A DNA stretch of 64,000 nt from Bradysia coprophila (Eukaryota; Arthropoda; Insecta; Diptera; Sciaridae). The notes under the pieces are model-generated. The model was not told the DNA's origin and did not search any database. It worked only from the letters and a program-made list of their open reading frames with translations. A program made the position numbers and the translations under genes. Within the stretch, counting starts at the first letter, position 1; the number at the start of each line of letters is the position of its first letter. The stretch covers positions 4,701,132-4,765,131 of the forward strand of contig NW_023504022.1 in NCBI RefSeq assembly GCF_014529535.1, in the 5' to 3' direction. This document shows positions 1 to 11,512 of this stretch, piece by piece.

Positions 1-2219
1 GCTGAAAATCTACCAGAATACACCGAAAAAGTTGTTCGTTAAATTTCAGTAAATTCTAAACATTTCGGAAAACTTCAGGAATTTCAGTAAATTAAATTCC
101 CAGTAATATGCCTTGGCTTACGTTATATGGCAGGGAGTAATTTTGAGATATTTTTTAGAGAATTTGTAAGAAATTTGAGACATTTTCTTTGAGAAATTTG
201 ATATTTATAAGAAATTGAAAGAAAACAATTTTAGATAATCGTCCTTGTCGACCTTACTACCACAGTTTACCACAGTTAAGGTATTGTAAAATCTGTACCA
301 CAATGAGGTAAAAAATCGTCCCAGATGTCGTTCCGCTGTAATACCTGACTCCATACCTTGAAAATGACACCAAAAATAAAATTTAATTTTTCGAAAACTT
401 TTGGTTGTTTCTACGGTTTAAAAGCCTTAGCCTGGAATCACCTCACTCTATCCGTTACCAAAATTACATTTCTTTTTCGAATAAAACCTCAAAATTGGTG
501 GTGCTTGGAAGGTACTACATATTTTCAGGCCGAGGAGATCAGTTGGATGAGAGTCAGGTTGAGTTCGTTTCGAAAAAAGTTCATCAAAAATTTCTCCAGT
601 GATTTTGAGTCAAAAGAATATTTTGTGAGCGAAATGTGGCATTCGCTTTCGAAATATTTTTGTCTCTAACTACAGTCAGAGGCAGTGAAATTTCAGCATG
701 AATTTGCTTCAGATGTTTTCAGCTGATCCACATATAACAATCAAAACTGTTTACGCGTATTCATACGGTTTTAGCACGACCACGCACGTGCGTGAAAAAC
801 GCTAAAAAACAGCTGAGGCAAATTCATGCCGAAACTTCACTGCCTCTAACTGCACTAACCTCATCCACCATTCAATCATTATTTTTCGGATATGCATTAA
901 ATGCAACCCGATGTAGACAAAACTAAAGTTCTGAGAATCAAAAGAGCCAGATCGAACATTTTTCGTCTTAGGTATAGTGTAACAAAATGGCAATAGATAT
1001 CAAACCGTGTCTCCTATGAGTGACTGATGTGCAGAGTAAGCTCTCGGTCCATATTACCATGACTTTGATGTTTCTTTTTTATTGATTTTAAAGAAATTCG
1101 AATATTTCTGTGTGCCTGGGGGGAGGGGGAAATTAATCTAATGAAAATAAAATAAATGAACAAACAAAAAACTCTTAAAACAAACAAAAAAATATTTAAA
1201 TAATTTCTATTATAAAAACAATTCTATAATTATATCTATAAAAAAAGTTATAAAGAAAATGACGAAGAAGAACAAAAAAAAGTATAAAATAATTAACGCG
1301 CGAGATTAAATTTAAAAAGAAAAAAAAAGAAGCAAAAACCCAACAAATGCATTGATTTTTACGGATATATAATTTTTTATAAAAATAACGATAATAATGT
1401 ACGTGGTTATTATTAATGCTATTTGAATATTTGAATGAACAAGAAAACAGATCTTTAAAAAAAATAATAATTAAAAATGAAAAAAATTAAAATAATTAAT
1501 TAAGGGACAAAAAACACTTCACTGATAAATTAAAATTAAACAGGAGAAAATGGAACGAGAAGAAGGAAGATGCGAAAGGCAGTATGTATATGAATATGAA
1601 TGAGGATAACAATAAGATAAAAAAGATTTAAAAAAAACATTGAGATATGAGATATAATTAAACACAATTTCAATGATAATAATTTAAAGAGAAAATTGTC
1701 TTTTTTTTGTAAATGTACAAAATAATTTAAATTAAATTAAAATAAAAAGAAAAACCAACAAAAAAATAATAAAATACAATATACGGTGTATAATAAAAAT
1801 AATTTAAAAAAAATCGGATTTTCGCTTCCAATTTCTATTGCAGCAATCAAATCCACAGTACAAGATTCAACAAACGTGTATTACGATAAAATTAAACTTC
1901 AAAATCTGCTACTTCGTCTTGTTTAAAGTGTCGTCAACAGCTTATTTTCGTCATCAATGCAGACACGATAAATGGCCGCCTCTACGAAATTTTTTTTGTC
2001 GATTCCGAGACAAATCGTACAGTGAATGATATTCGAAATATTTTCTATAATTCGGGAGTTATTGTGGTTTGTAATTGCAGTGACTCACTTTTCTCACTTT
2101 TTCCAACTATTCCGTCGTTATGAAAAAGTGACGCACTATTTGCCTAACTTTCCACTTTTTCGAACTATTTTCGATTTTACTCACTTTTTTTCTCGAAAAT
2201 ACCACCAAAATCGACCATT
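1..2219. other. Intergenic, no convincing gene
   Basis: No open frame here has a recognisable domain. Short frames near 358-669 have AT-driven composition; one (about 530-600) could be mistaken for an exon because it follows a TTTTCAG, but nothing joins to it. A MITE lies at 673-852. About 1120-1830 is extremely A-rich with almost no coding capacity and resembles a long 3' UTR or unconstrained spacer. Confidence 0.6.
673..852. mobile_element. Foldback MITE, CAGT(C/T)AGAGGCAGTG termini, copy 1
   Basis: The left end CAGTCAGAGGCAGTGAAA is the near-perfect inverse of the right end CTTCACTGCCTCTAACTG. The arms continue inward through an ATGAATTTGC and an AGCTGATC motif. A second copy is at 33034-33256. 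CAGxG-type ends are common in hAT elements, but I could not find an exact 8-bp target duplication, so the superfamily is a guess. It has no coding capacity. Confidence 0.75.
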
Positions 2220-2220
2220 T

Positions 2221-2341
2221 AGAGGGCGATGTAAATGTGACAGATGCGTGAATTACAACCCGAATTTTCATTCTTAATTTGCAAGTTGTGAATGAAATTC
2301 GGGATTGTAATTGTGCATCTGTCACATTTACAGTGCTCTCT
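2221..2341. repeat. Tight palindromic hairpin (~50-nt arms)
   Basis: The left arm (2221-2271, AGAGGGCGATGTAAATGTGA...) is mirrored by the right arm (2292-2341, ...TCACATTTACAGTGCTCTCT), with about 20 nt of loop and only a few mismatches or one-base bulges. No ORF crosses it. It is probably a small foldback element. If transcribed, the RNA would form a long hairpin. Confidence 0.75.
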
Positions 2342-3182
2342 AACTCAGCAGTAAAGAGTGAGAGTGGTTCTTCTGGATTTCGACTTCGGAAAATCTGACG
2401 TATTTTGTCAAAGGTGAGTTATACATGCCTAAAAAGGTCTACACCCATTGGTCTCGAAACCACTCTTCAAAAATTGTGAAACCCTATGTGCCGCCTGGTA
2501 TAGACCTCGAACGGTTCTGTTTATTTGGATCTACTAGCTAAATTTTAGTCATCATATGGTAGGGTCTGATGCCCGTATTTATTCAGTTTATGTTTACTTC
2601 TATTAGGTTTTGCAGGTTTCTGCGTTACGACATATGATCACTGCTAATGACAATGAAAAAGTAAACATATGTGGTACTACCATAACAAAGACGCCTTCTA
2701 CTTTGAGTTAAACTTAATCTAAAACCTAAAAGTCAATCAATAGTTATCATTAGCAACGCTTTTCGAAAGAGACAATGGTCATGCAGGTCACTCAACTATA
2801 GCGAAATTGCGAAACCCAAAAGAATCACAATAGTGAAGTGATGTACATTTATTTTGGAATAAATAAAGCTTAGAGCATATTATCCAATCTCTTCTTATTC
2901 AAGATTTTGGCCAACTTTTTGGTCAAAAAACCAACTATTTTTAGTAACTATTTGCTAGAATTTCCCTCAATTTTTCACTTTTTTCGTTTCAATTTTGCGT
3001 GGAATGACTGTAATTGATTCCGAAAGAACTTTGTTGAACAAATGCAAACCTAGATTTTTATTTTCTGAATTTTGATTAGGCTCGTGCTCGCAACAAGAAT
3101 GAAACACTTAAGTAAAACAATCTTGATTTTTATATTCACAAACTTTGTGTGGTATCATTTACTTTTATTTATTTATTAATTC

Positions 3183-3200
3183 GTTTATTGATCAATAAAC
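3183..3200. promoter_or_regulatory. 18-bp palindrome carrying a poly(A) signal on both strands
   Basis: GTTTATTGATCAATAAAC reads the same on both strands and supplies AATAAA to each. It lies about 100 nt beyond the stop of the possible minus-strand frame at 3298. Use as a polyadenylation signal is inference. Confidence 0.3.
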
Positions 3201-3297
3201 AGGCCTTTCGACCCAATAATATATCAATCATTTACAAATCTTAAACAGAAATCTTTAAAGAAAATTCAAATCTCATAACCATTTTCCATTCCAGTCA

Positions 3298-3522
3298 CTA
3301 CTGATCCAATACCATATTCATTCCAATGCTCATGACCGAATTCTTGAACGACCGAAATGAATCATCAAAAATGTCACAACCGGAAAAGTACTTGTCGTGA
3401 TGATCTTGCATTCTATTTAGCGGCTCATTCTGTTCGGAATTACTTGAATATGTTGTTGTGTAAAAAATCGGTCTATTCATCCCAAGTTTACAAACCACAA
3501 CAACTTTCAAAACAGAAAACAT
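3298..3522 (-). CDS. Possible small or partial coding sequence, unidentified
   Basis: A 74-residue minus-strand frame starts MFSVLKVVVVCKLG (short hydrophobic start) and ends FKNSVMSIGMNMVLDQ. Its middle is polar and rich in Asn, Asp and His. I do not recognise the family. Composition looks more protein-like than neighbouring chance frames, and an AATAAA on the same strand follows at about 3184-3189. It may be the last exon of a longer gene or chance. No partner exon was found. Confidence 0.22.
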   Translation of the reverse strand: MFSVLKVVVVCKLGMNRPIFYTTTYSSNSEQNEPLNRMQDHHDKYFSGCDIFDDSFRSFKNSVMSIGMNMVLDQ

Positions 3523-4335
3523 GTCGATTTTCACCGAGGGGCAGTTATTTGTTAATTCCGTTGACAAAAATTTTCAAAAATCATTTTTGACTGATTCTGG
3601 ATGGTTTTTCAAAAGTTTTTTTTTTCAGTTTTCAAAGATTTTCTTCTTCTAATTTGATTTTCTACAGTTTGTAAACGAAAGGCTTATACAGAATCAGCAA
3701 CAGCTGAACATCTCCAGTTGGTCGACAGAGCCAATACCTTTGTATCGAAAACAATTCAAAGGCAAGCTACATACGTTAAGGTCATCTATGAGCGCACGTA
3801 ACACGTATGACTGTAGTAAACTCGTTGTTTAGAATGTGTTTCGATTGTATATTACAAGTAGAGTGTGTTTGTTGATCAGCTGGTGAAGTTCAACTGATTC
3901 TGCATAAGCCCTTGGTTTACAAATTGTATGATTTTGTGGATTTTTTTGAGGATTTTCTACGAATCTCCGGATTTGCTTTCGTAAAATTTTGAAAGATTTC
4001 CTTTTGGCTGAATATTTGCTCCTTGAGTTTGACTGTAACTATTTGTTAATTCGCTAGTAGCGCTAGTCGCTAATTTTTTTTTTTTTTTTTAAAAAACATG
4101 GCATGAAACCATGTTTTGACACCTTTATTGGTATGCTATAGTACAATCTTAACTTATATGTTAATTTATTACTATTGATGACAAATGTTACCAACTGTCT
4201 CTCTGTTAGAGACAACCAGCCGAACGTGTGTGAGTTTTTCCATTCCATTGATTGGATCTCATTTTGATGATGGTAGCATCGTTCACTGCGACATCTGTAT
4301 TTCAGCAACCCAGACCTTGAGAACATTCTCTTCAA

Positions 4336-4492
4336 CGACATAGCCAGGCACCTTACTATATCGCTTGCTTGATTGCTGATTGAAGAGCTTTTCCCATGAT
4401 AATACCGACCAGAAATTCTATGAGGATGTCTTCTACGACGTAGCCAAGCACCTTACTAAATCGCTTGCTGACTGCTGACTGAAGAGCTTTTT
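4336..4492. repeat. Direct duplication of a ~57-bp segment, 100 bp apart
   Basis: The segment beginning CGACATAGCCAGGCACCTTA (4336-4392) recurs at 4436-4492 as CGACGTAGCCAAGCACCTTA, each ending in GAAGAGCTTTT. Diverged sequence rich in AGCGC/TTCGCTA around 4030-4060 and 4660-4700 hints that this sits inside an older inverted-repeat element. Confidence 0.6.
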
Positions 4493-5483
4493 GTTCCCAC
4501 CATTTGCTGATAGATGGCGATTGGTGTCTGATGTATTCGCTCGTTGGATTCGTATATCACATAGCATTAATAATTTTTTTATTAATGTGTCAGCGATTTC
4601 GAACTTACGAACTTTCAGCACAATAATTCAGTGTGAGGCTAACGACTTACACACTGCGCTATTGAGTCGACGCTAATAGCGAATACTTTGTTAACGTCAG
4701 AAAATGTAAAATAATTGCGAAAAGTTAATATTTTCGAGTATCTGCGAAGATCATCCGCTTCAAATAAATTGTTTATAAAGAGGCGCCGATGGTTACACGG
4801 AAAGGTCTACATTAAAGGGAATTTTTGAATCCTGTGTTTTTGATGACATCTTTTCATAAAAATCCTTTTCTAGAAATGGAAGACCACAATGACCACCACG
4901 GAAGTGTAAACTGCTAGTCAAATTGTTACAACCAAATTTAATTTTTATTGAAAACAAGCTGCTCATTCGTTCTCGTCATTGCGCTCGTACATTTTTCAAA
5001 AAGGATATCACAGAAAATAAATAACGAAACGCACAAATTTAGGCTACAATTTCAGCTAAGCATCGGTGGCCCTTAGAATCGTTGAATAAATCTTGGTTCT
5101 ACTACACTTAACGTTAGGTCCTTACTTAGGAACAGTTTAAGTTCGGTTCTGATCATGGAAAATTCACTCAATCGATCCATCATGCCCGGAGCGTTAGCGG
5201 AGGACTTGACGCAGTCTAACTTCCAAAAAAAGAACGAAGAAATTTTTTTGAGACGCGGCAACTATATATAGGCGAGAATTTAAGTTTCTTTCCTTTGGCC
5301 TGTATCACCACAAATCCTATTCTATCTTATTCGCGCTTCAAATACGAGCAAATCGAGCTATCACTCGACTATGTAACTTTAAAATTGCCGGAGATACATC
5401 GTTTTGAAGTTGCTCATTTTTCATAGAAAATGCACCAAATTAACGTTTTCCAAACAATCAAAATCTTTCAACTTACTCTATAT
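4493..5483. other. Intergenic, nothing recognised
   Basis: I see only short frames without domain resemblance, and no RNA gene or repeat beyond the possible inverted-repeat end near 4700. Confidence 0.5.
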
Positions 5484-5536
5484 GTTTCTATCTATCTGTC
5501 TATCTATCTGTCTATCTATCTGTCTGTCTATCTATC
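5484..5536. repeat. (TCTA/TCTG)n microsatellite
   Basis: A run of TCTATCTATCTGTCTATC-type tetranucleotides. It is followed to about 5800 by sequence resembling the non-coding body of dispersed repeats seen elsewhere in the window. Confidence 0.85.
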
Positions 5537-6054
5537 GACGGTCGATCTCGAAAACTAGTCAGCCAATCTCCATGAAATTTTGCAGGAACCTCAGGGTGGG
5601 CATAAAAATGAAAATGTGATACGCCATTACCCCAGGAAAAACCAGAATTTTGTTTTATTGGCCTCGAAGTGGTTTCTGAGTGTGGTTTTCGAGGGTCGGG
5701 AACGCGTTTTCGGCTGTAGCTTAGCTGTATTGAAACCTACAGAGGCGTGCGACCCATCAAATGAAAGGTATTCGTAACACGATTCGAACAAAAAAATTAT
5801 TAAAAAAATCGGGGCAGATTCGTTTGAGCTAGAGTGATTAGAGTGACCAAATTTTGAGCTACTCGAGCGTAGGATGAAAGGACTAATATTTTTTTGGGTT
5901 ATGAGAGATAGAGAATTACTTTCTTCGGCAAAGTCTCAGAGTTTTACGAGTAGATCAGAGGGGCATATGTGAAAAATGTCGAAAGTTGGAAATGGGTGGG
6001 TCAATTGGGGTTTTGGAGATATTTCTTGAATGGTGACAGATAGAGAATTACTAT

Positions 6055-6445
6055 CGTCAAATTTTCGATTTTCGTCAAATTTTCTGAATTTCGTCAGATT
6101 TTGGAATTTCGTCAAATTTTCGATTTTCGTCAAATTTTCTGAATTTCGTCAGATTTTGAAATTTCGTCAAATTTTCAATTTTCGTCAAATTTTCAAATTT
6201 CGTCAAATTTTCGAATTTCGTCAAATTTTTTGTATTTCGTCAAATTTCGTCAAATTTTCGAATTTCGTCAAATTTCGTCAATTTTTTGTATTTCGTCAAA
6301 TTTCGTCAAATTTTCGAATTTCGTCAAATTTTCGAATTTCGTCGAATTTTCGAATTTCGTTAAATTTCATTAAATTTTCGAATTTCGTCAAATTTCATCA
6401 AATTTTCGAATTTAGTCAAATTTTCGAATTTCGTAAAATTTTTGA
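6055..6445. repeat. Tandem TCGTCAAATTTTCGAATT minisatellite
   Basis: About twenty degenerate copies of an 18-nt unit (TCGTCAAATTTTCGAATT, with variants and some shorter 10-nt units). The frame through it encodes only a repetitive Phe/Arg/Gln/Ile string, a by-product of the repeat. Confidence 0.9.
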
Positions 6446-6505
6446 ATTAAAACTGTAAACTGTTATAAAAAGCAGTGTTGATTACACTTCTAAAACGACT
6501 GATAT

Positions 6506-6920
6506 CCAAACAAAAATCTCTTCGAGAAAAGTGTGACGCAGTCTTTGAAATACAATTTCTAAAATGAATGATATCGCTAGAGTTGACGCTTTCAGCTTCG
6601 TTACGCAAAAATTAAATTTTACACCCATTTACACCGCATGTGGCAGATAAATTTTCTTGCTGGTCTGTTCCAGAACATTTGCCACTTTGCGACGCAGATT
6701 TTTTTGGTAAAATTTTGGTTGTTACCAGTCTAAATTTTTTTTTGTAAAAATTATTTGGCAGATGATGAGAAAACCTAAGCCAGCTTGTTTGAACTAATTG
6801 GGTGTAAAATTTAATTTTTGCGTAACGAAGCTGAAAGCGTCAACTCTAGCGATATCATTCATTTTAGAAATTGTATTTCAAAGACTGCGTCACACTTTTC
6901 TCGAAGAGATTTTTGTTGGG
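6506..6920. mobile_element. MITE of the GTGACGCA/GATATCGCT family, copy 1 (~130-bp TIRs)
   Basis: The left arm runs from CAAAAATCTCTTCGAGAAAA through GTGTGACGCAG, GATATCGCTAGAG and TTACGCAAAAATTAAATTTT to about 6635. The right arm (about 6795-6920) is its reverse complement. The spacer is about 160 bp with no ORF. Arm blocks align with those of the elements at 10329-10537 and 59342-59783, so this is a dispersed family. Confidence 0.85.
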
Positions 6921-7386
6921 ATAAACCTATAGACAAAAGATCGAAATTGGTAAGATTTGTAGCCAACAGCACCAGCTTCCCGTTGCACCGATCGTTTATG
7001 CAGCGGTGAACGTATTCAAGGTTTAGAATCTCCTAACAGGTCCTTAGTCTCTAAAAGTAAGTAATTGAGTGAATTCGACTTCTTCAGAGCCTTGCAATGT
7101 AATTTGATTTTGAGCTGGTTATCATAATTTTTTTTGAAGAAAAAACTTCTCAAAACTCACTTAGATTTCGTCAATTTCAATTTAGTGAAATGAAAAGATG
7201 TGTGATTGATTGAACCAATTAAATTATCGGCACCATAAATTTTAAGGTTGGTAAAAATTTAGATTTATTTCTCTCAGAGCTGTTTTAAATGTATCAGCAG
7301 TCAGTTGAATCTATCCAAGTAAATTGATAATAGTCTCGAGGCTGACGGAAATACACCAAAAATTTTCTTTGGTTTGCAGGAACGAC

Positions 7387-7533
7387 GATTATTGGTAAAT
7401 TTATTTCTCTAACTTACCGAAATTTACCGAATATTTCCTGAATTTATCGAAATACAGATGCGGTAAATTTCAGCAAAATTCGCTTAATTTTGGTAATTTC
7501 AGTTAGTTTCGGTAAATTATTTTACCAATAATC
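7387..7533. mobile_element. Small foldback with GATTATTGGTAAA ends
   Basis: GATTATTGGTAAATTTATT at the left mirrors AAATTATTTTACCAATAATC at the right; the inside is filled with CGGTAAAT/ATTTACCG words. Similar words occur at the ends of the foldback at 34579-36315, suggesting a related family. Confidence 0.65.
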
Positions 7534-8102
7534 GGCCATGATAGTATAGAAGTTAGTTTAAGGCTTATTTGCTTGAAGAAATAGGCAAAATACTACGTCT
7601 TGACAAAATTGGAGGATAGCGAATGATAAGTTCTATGCTAATCAGATGCAGCCTTTACTTTCCCTTTAAATTTCCCTTTGATTCCTCTAAGACAGTTCAT
7701 GTAACGATACAATCCCGATTGGCCAGGAGTATCAGTTTTACAGATATGTTTGAAATTGTCTTTCAGTTACAATTTAAATCGTCGCTGCTCTCAAATGAAA
7801 ACTAACAGAACAACGTTTGAGGATTTAATTAGGTTTAACAAAAAAATATACAAATTTAAAAATAGGGAACGACGAGGTAATAAAACTAGATTTTTACAAC
7901 TCTCAGAGCGATGCAAAAAAAAAATAATTTCCATTCATTTCACTATTTGAACACGATCGACCAAAGTTAATTGACATCTTTAATCATCACTTTCACTGAC
8001 AAGTTAACGCGCCGCGATCGAAATTGGTCGAGAAATCACATTTAATCGGCCACTGAATAAAATAGATATCTTTTACGCGCTCTTGGAAAGAACCAATTTT
8101 CT
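7534..8102. other. Spacer downstream of the chromodomain gene
   Basis: AT-rich with no recognisable frame. It should include the 3' UTR of the minus-strand gene ending at 8103; I could not fix a poly(A) site. Confidence 0.4.
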
Positions 8103-9047
8103 TCATTCAAATTCCGTCTTCAGCTGAACCGATACCGGTATATTGTTTCCAATGATCGATTGATCCGACAATGTCGCAGACGTCGGCGTAACCTCTCGTT
8201 CATTGTCTTCTTTTTTCACAGCAGTCCATAGTGAAAGCTGAGATTCGTTTGGCTTCTCTTCTTCGAATTCTTTCTTAATAGTTGTTGTAGCGCCGGTCTC
8301 AATTTTGATATTTTTTCGACGTTCCTCTAGCGCTCTTACTCTCTTCATCCATTTCATCACTTTCTCCTTGTTCGCTGAAACAAAGGAACAAACACTTTGA
8401 CAATATGGTTTGTCATCTGATAATCTTATTCAATCTAGGTTTAAATCGAGTGAGATTTCAACATCTTCTGTGTGAAGGATTGGAACGAATTGAAATCAAT
8501 TCAATTCTGCTAATTTTTTGGATGAAACTTTCGGTATAAAAATGAGTTCCTTACTGAACCGATAATTCAATGTCAATATGAAATGACATAATGGATTCTG
8601 GATCACCAGAAAAACCGTTTTTAAAGCTAATTCCGAAGAATGATCAATTAGAACATACCTCTTGAAAATTCTCTCTTCAAATCAGAAGTCACATTCCGCT
8701 CGGATACCCATTCGTTCCATACCGCAGTATAGCCGGTCCACTTTACCAAATATTCAATCTGAAATTGGCATCGTTATCAATCGCTTAATCACATTAACGA
8801 TGAAAACTTTGAATCGTTAACCTCAGTGGTGACTGCTCGAATATCTACGATTTCATCAACAGCGAAAACATTCGGATCGTCGGCGTATAGTGTGCAGCAC
8901 CGTTCATCTTCCAATTCTCGGAATGATTCCTGAGCTTTTCTATCGAAAGTTCGTGCCTACATTGTACATTCAAATGCGGTAGGTTGGTTCGTGAAAAGCA
9001 AGGTTTTATTCGGAAACAGAACACCAGCATATTTTGCCGCTTACCAT
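8103..9047 (-). CDS. Small chromodomain protein (four coding exons)
   Basis: Exons on the minus strand are 9047-9045 (the ATG alone), 8956-8822, 8758-8659 and 8374-8103, joined at GT..AG introns and giving 169 residues. Residues about 30-80 form a chromodomain: FAVDEIVDIR, then EYLVKWTGYT, WNEWVSERNV and a closing helix. The methyl-lysine cage positions read Phe (usually Tyr in HP1), Trp and Tyr. Proteins of this class bind methylated histone tails in chromatin. The tail (about residues 85-169) is basic then acidic and has four psi-Lys-x-Glu motifs (IKIE, IKKE, VKKE, LKTE), the SUMO acceptor consensus. No chromoshadow, MRG or other second domain is visible, so it is shorter than HP1 or MRG15. 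It could be a host chromatin factor or a domesticated piece of a chromodomain retrotransposon; the intact introns favour a real gene. The frame is open across all exons. Confidence 0.82.
8482..8572. repeat. Dispersed repeat shared with 12309-12392
   Basis: Both places carry TTGGAA(A/C)GAATTGAA...TTCAATTCTG followed by AAAATGAGTTCCTTACTGAA and CCGATAATTC. Here it lies in the last intron of the chromodomain gene. It is short, has no coding capacity, and its class is unknown. Confidence 0.65.
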
Positions 9048-10328
9048 TTTTTGTGAAAATTTTTATGAAGAAATTTGTTAAAAAATCAAATAAAAGACGA
9101 AAACACAACATTCACTCAATAAAAGTAAAACTAAAATAATAATAAATCGAACCGCGTGCAGCTGACCCAGCTATATTTCGACAATGAACAAGGGAGTTGA
9201 ATTTGACTTGAACAAGAGGATAACAAATCATTCAACAAAGCCACATATGTTATTTGTCGCTACAACAACAACAACAACAACCGTAAACAATTTTTTCAGG
9301 TCGCGTAATTCTGTACAAATTTGGGGAAAGATCGGTTTCGGTCTAAAAATTTGTCATTTACGCCAAATATTTGTTAACTTTAGGAAAAGCGATGCGACTT
9401 AGTGTTCTTCATGGCTCAAGTGAAGCCTCAGTTTACTAGTACCTTCTGTCTAAAAATTTTAAAACTTTCATTGCTTGGATAACGGTAACGGCTTTGAACA
9501 CAGTAAGGTTAACTATTCAGCTGATAAATATTTTTTGCTAATGCACTTGGACCTGACCTGAGCGCGTATTCTTAGATTTCAGGTGCAATTAGTGTGCCTG
9601 AACCCAATGAAATTCATCACTTCAGATTCGTTGAATACAGGTCAATACAGGTGCTTGAATGTGACCTAATTTAAATCAAGTTTTACCATTTTTGGTCAGG
9701 TCAAATAAATCAGGCAATCGGGCTATAAAATAAAGGAGATGTAAGGTAAAGAAAGGCAATCGAATTTCAGCCTAAGTTTGCTGCAGCTGATTTTCACCTG
9801 AAAGATCGAAATTTGATTGCCCTTCCCTGTAAAATTATATCCTTGACGTTAGAAAGCTAACAAAGCTAAAATCATATCGCATGGCTCAAGCTAGCTGTTT
9901 AACCCTCGTAATTTTGTAATGTTACTTCATACCGACGTGAACAGTAAAATATTAGTTAATTTATGCTACAAGAACTGTAAAGAGTACTTTATGTTCGAGA
10001 AATGGTAAATGGTTCGATGCGAAACCGAGTACAGTAAAATAACAAGAATAGACCGGCTAAAGCCTGATGAGGTCTTTTCTCTTTTTCTCTATTTTTTCTG
10101 GAGGTAAGCAGGAAGAACATTTTCATTAGTCGATATCCAGATGAACAATAAACATCTCCACCAACTTTCACCAATTTAGTAGTCAACTACCACATTATCG
10201 AATTATAAACAGCCTAAATAATTTCATCAGTCGGTGAGCTCTCAAACAGTAAACATCTCTTCCACATCTCTATCAGCATGGTCGTCAACTACCAGTTTGG
10301 TAATCAACTACCAAAAATTAAGCTTGAA
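9048..10328. other. Upstream of the chromodomain gene; no gene seen
   Basis: The first part should hold the 5' UTR and promoter of the minus-strand gene, but no TATA or initiator element can be chosen with confidence. The rest has AGGTCA/TGACCT-rich words (about 9550-9720) also seen at about 17170-17450, and CAACTACCA/TGGTAGTTG words (10150-10320) recurring at 11560-11810. These are traces of dispersed repeats. Confidence 0.4.
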
Positions 10329-10537
10329 ATCAGTCAAAAACACTCAAAAGAGTGTACCACTTGTGACGCAAAATTTTTTTGGTAAAATTTTATTTCTAGA
10401 ATTTCTTTGGTCAAATTTTTGCTGTTACAGTTTTTGCGTACAAGCGCAGAATGCGTCACCTCCAGCGATATCAGTTGTTTTGGAAGTATGCACAGGGACT
10501 TGTGTCACTTTTACTCTTTTGAGTGTTTTTGACTGAT
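10329..10537. mobile_element. MITE of the GTGACGCA/GATATCGCT family, copy 2 (left arm shortened)
   Basis: Ends ATCAGTCAAAAACACTCAAA and TTTGAGTGTTTTTGACTGAT are perfect inverses. The right arm contains GCGCAGAATGCGTCACCTCC, AGCGATATCAG and ACTTGTGTCAC, matching the arms of the 59342-59783 copy. The left arm has lost most of its inner part. Confidence 0.82.
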
Positions 10538-10554
10538 ATCAGTTCTTTTGGAAG

Positions 10555-10905
10555 AATTAGTTAAAATTTGAAAAATTTGAAAAATTTGAAAAATTTAAAA
10601 AAATTTGAAAATTTTATAAAAATTTGAAAAATTTAAAAAAAATTTAAAAATTTAAAAAAAAATTGAAAATTTTTAAAAAAATTTGAAAAGTTTAAAAATT
10701 TTTGAAGAATTTAAAAAATTTAAAAAAATTTGAAAAATTTAAAAAATTTAAAAAATTTAAAAAAATTTAAAAAAATTTGAAAAATTTAAAAAATTTTGAA
10801 AAATTTCAAAAAATTTAAAAATTTTGAAAAATTTCAAAAAATTTAAAAATTTTGAAAAATTTCAAAAAATTTAAAAATTTTGAAAAATTTAAAAAATACT
10901 AAATT
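10555..10905. repeat. AAATTTGAAAAATTT low-complexity tract
   Basis: About 350 nt made only of A-runs and T-runs with scattered G (AAATTTGAAAAATTTAAA). No coding potential. Confidence 0.9.
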
Positions 10906-10969
10906 TAGGAAAAAAAATGAGGCGAGCAGAGCTTACCAAATACCAAAAGCGAACAAAGTTCTACCATAC

Positions 10970-11512
10970 CCATCCACACACACACACACTTAAAGGTGTT
11001 CTTATATGGGGCCTATATGGGAACTTCGAGGAGCCCTAGCTCCGAAACGAGGCCGGTTCCCCCCAATTTTTTTTTCTGGAATGTCTTAGAATGACGACTA
11101 GAATCTACTCCCAAAATTTCAACAAAATCTAAAGAAGACTTTAGAAGATAGGAAACACGGACGGACGGACGGACGGACTAACAAAGTAACGTAGGATTTT
11201 TTCATTTCGTTTAAAGTACTGAAATTGACCAAAATGTATGGAAATGGGGCTTCTTGGAAGATTTTATGCGTGGCCAAATTTTAAGCTGCAAGAACGTGTG
11301 ATAGCTCGTTGAACTCGTACGGACGCCTAGTTTTTTTTAATGGTAATTTGGAGTCATTTGTCTTTGAATTGTAGAACTTCAATATTTGCTGTATATATGG
11401 TTCTGCAGTCTACGACAAAAATTTTTTTTTTTTAAATTTTTTCTAGTAATAGGACTTGCGTCACGGGCGCTATACTAACGTGCGCCCATGATAGGCGAGC
11501 ATGTAGGATAAT
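10970..11512. mobile_element. Dispersed non-coding element ending in a GC-rich hairpin, copy 1
   Basis: It begins near an (AC)n run, then TATATGG...CCTAGCTCC, a (GGAC)n run with ACTAAC.AAGTAACGTAGG, the block GTGATAGCTCGTTGAACTCG, and ends at a hairpin GGGCGC-TATACTAACGT-GCGCCC followed by ATGAT. The same order of blocks occurs at about 60240-60966. No protein is encoded. Class unknown; a 3' terminal hairpin is reminiscent of rolling-circle elements, but the canonical CTRR end is not seen. Confidence 0.6.

Noticed and set aside
6055..6445. CRISPR-like or coding array (regular TCGTCAAATTTT repeats with a 142-codon frame)
   Set aside because: The repeats are degenerate, with no unique spacers, and the frame is a repetitive Phe/Arg/Gln string. 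It is a minisatellite in a eukaryotic genome.
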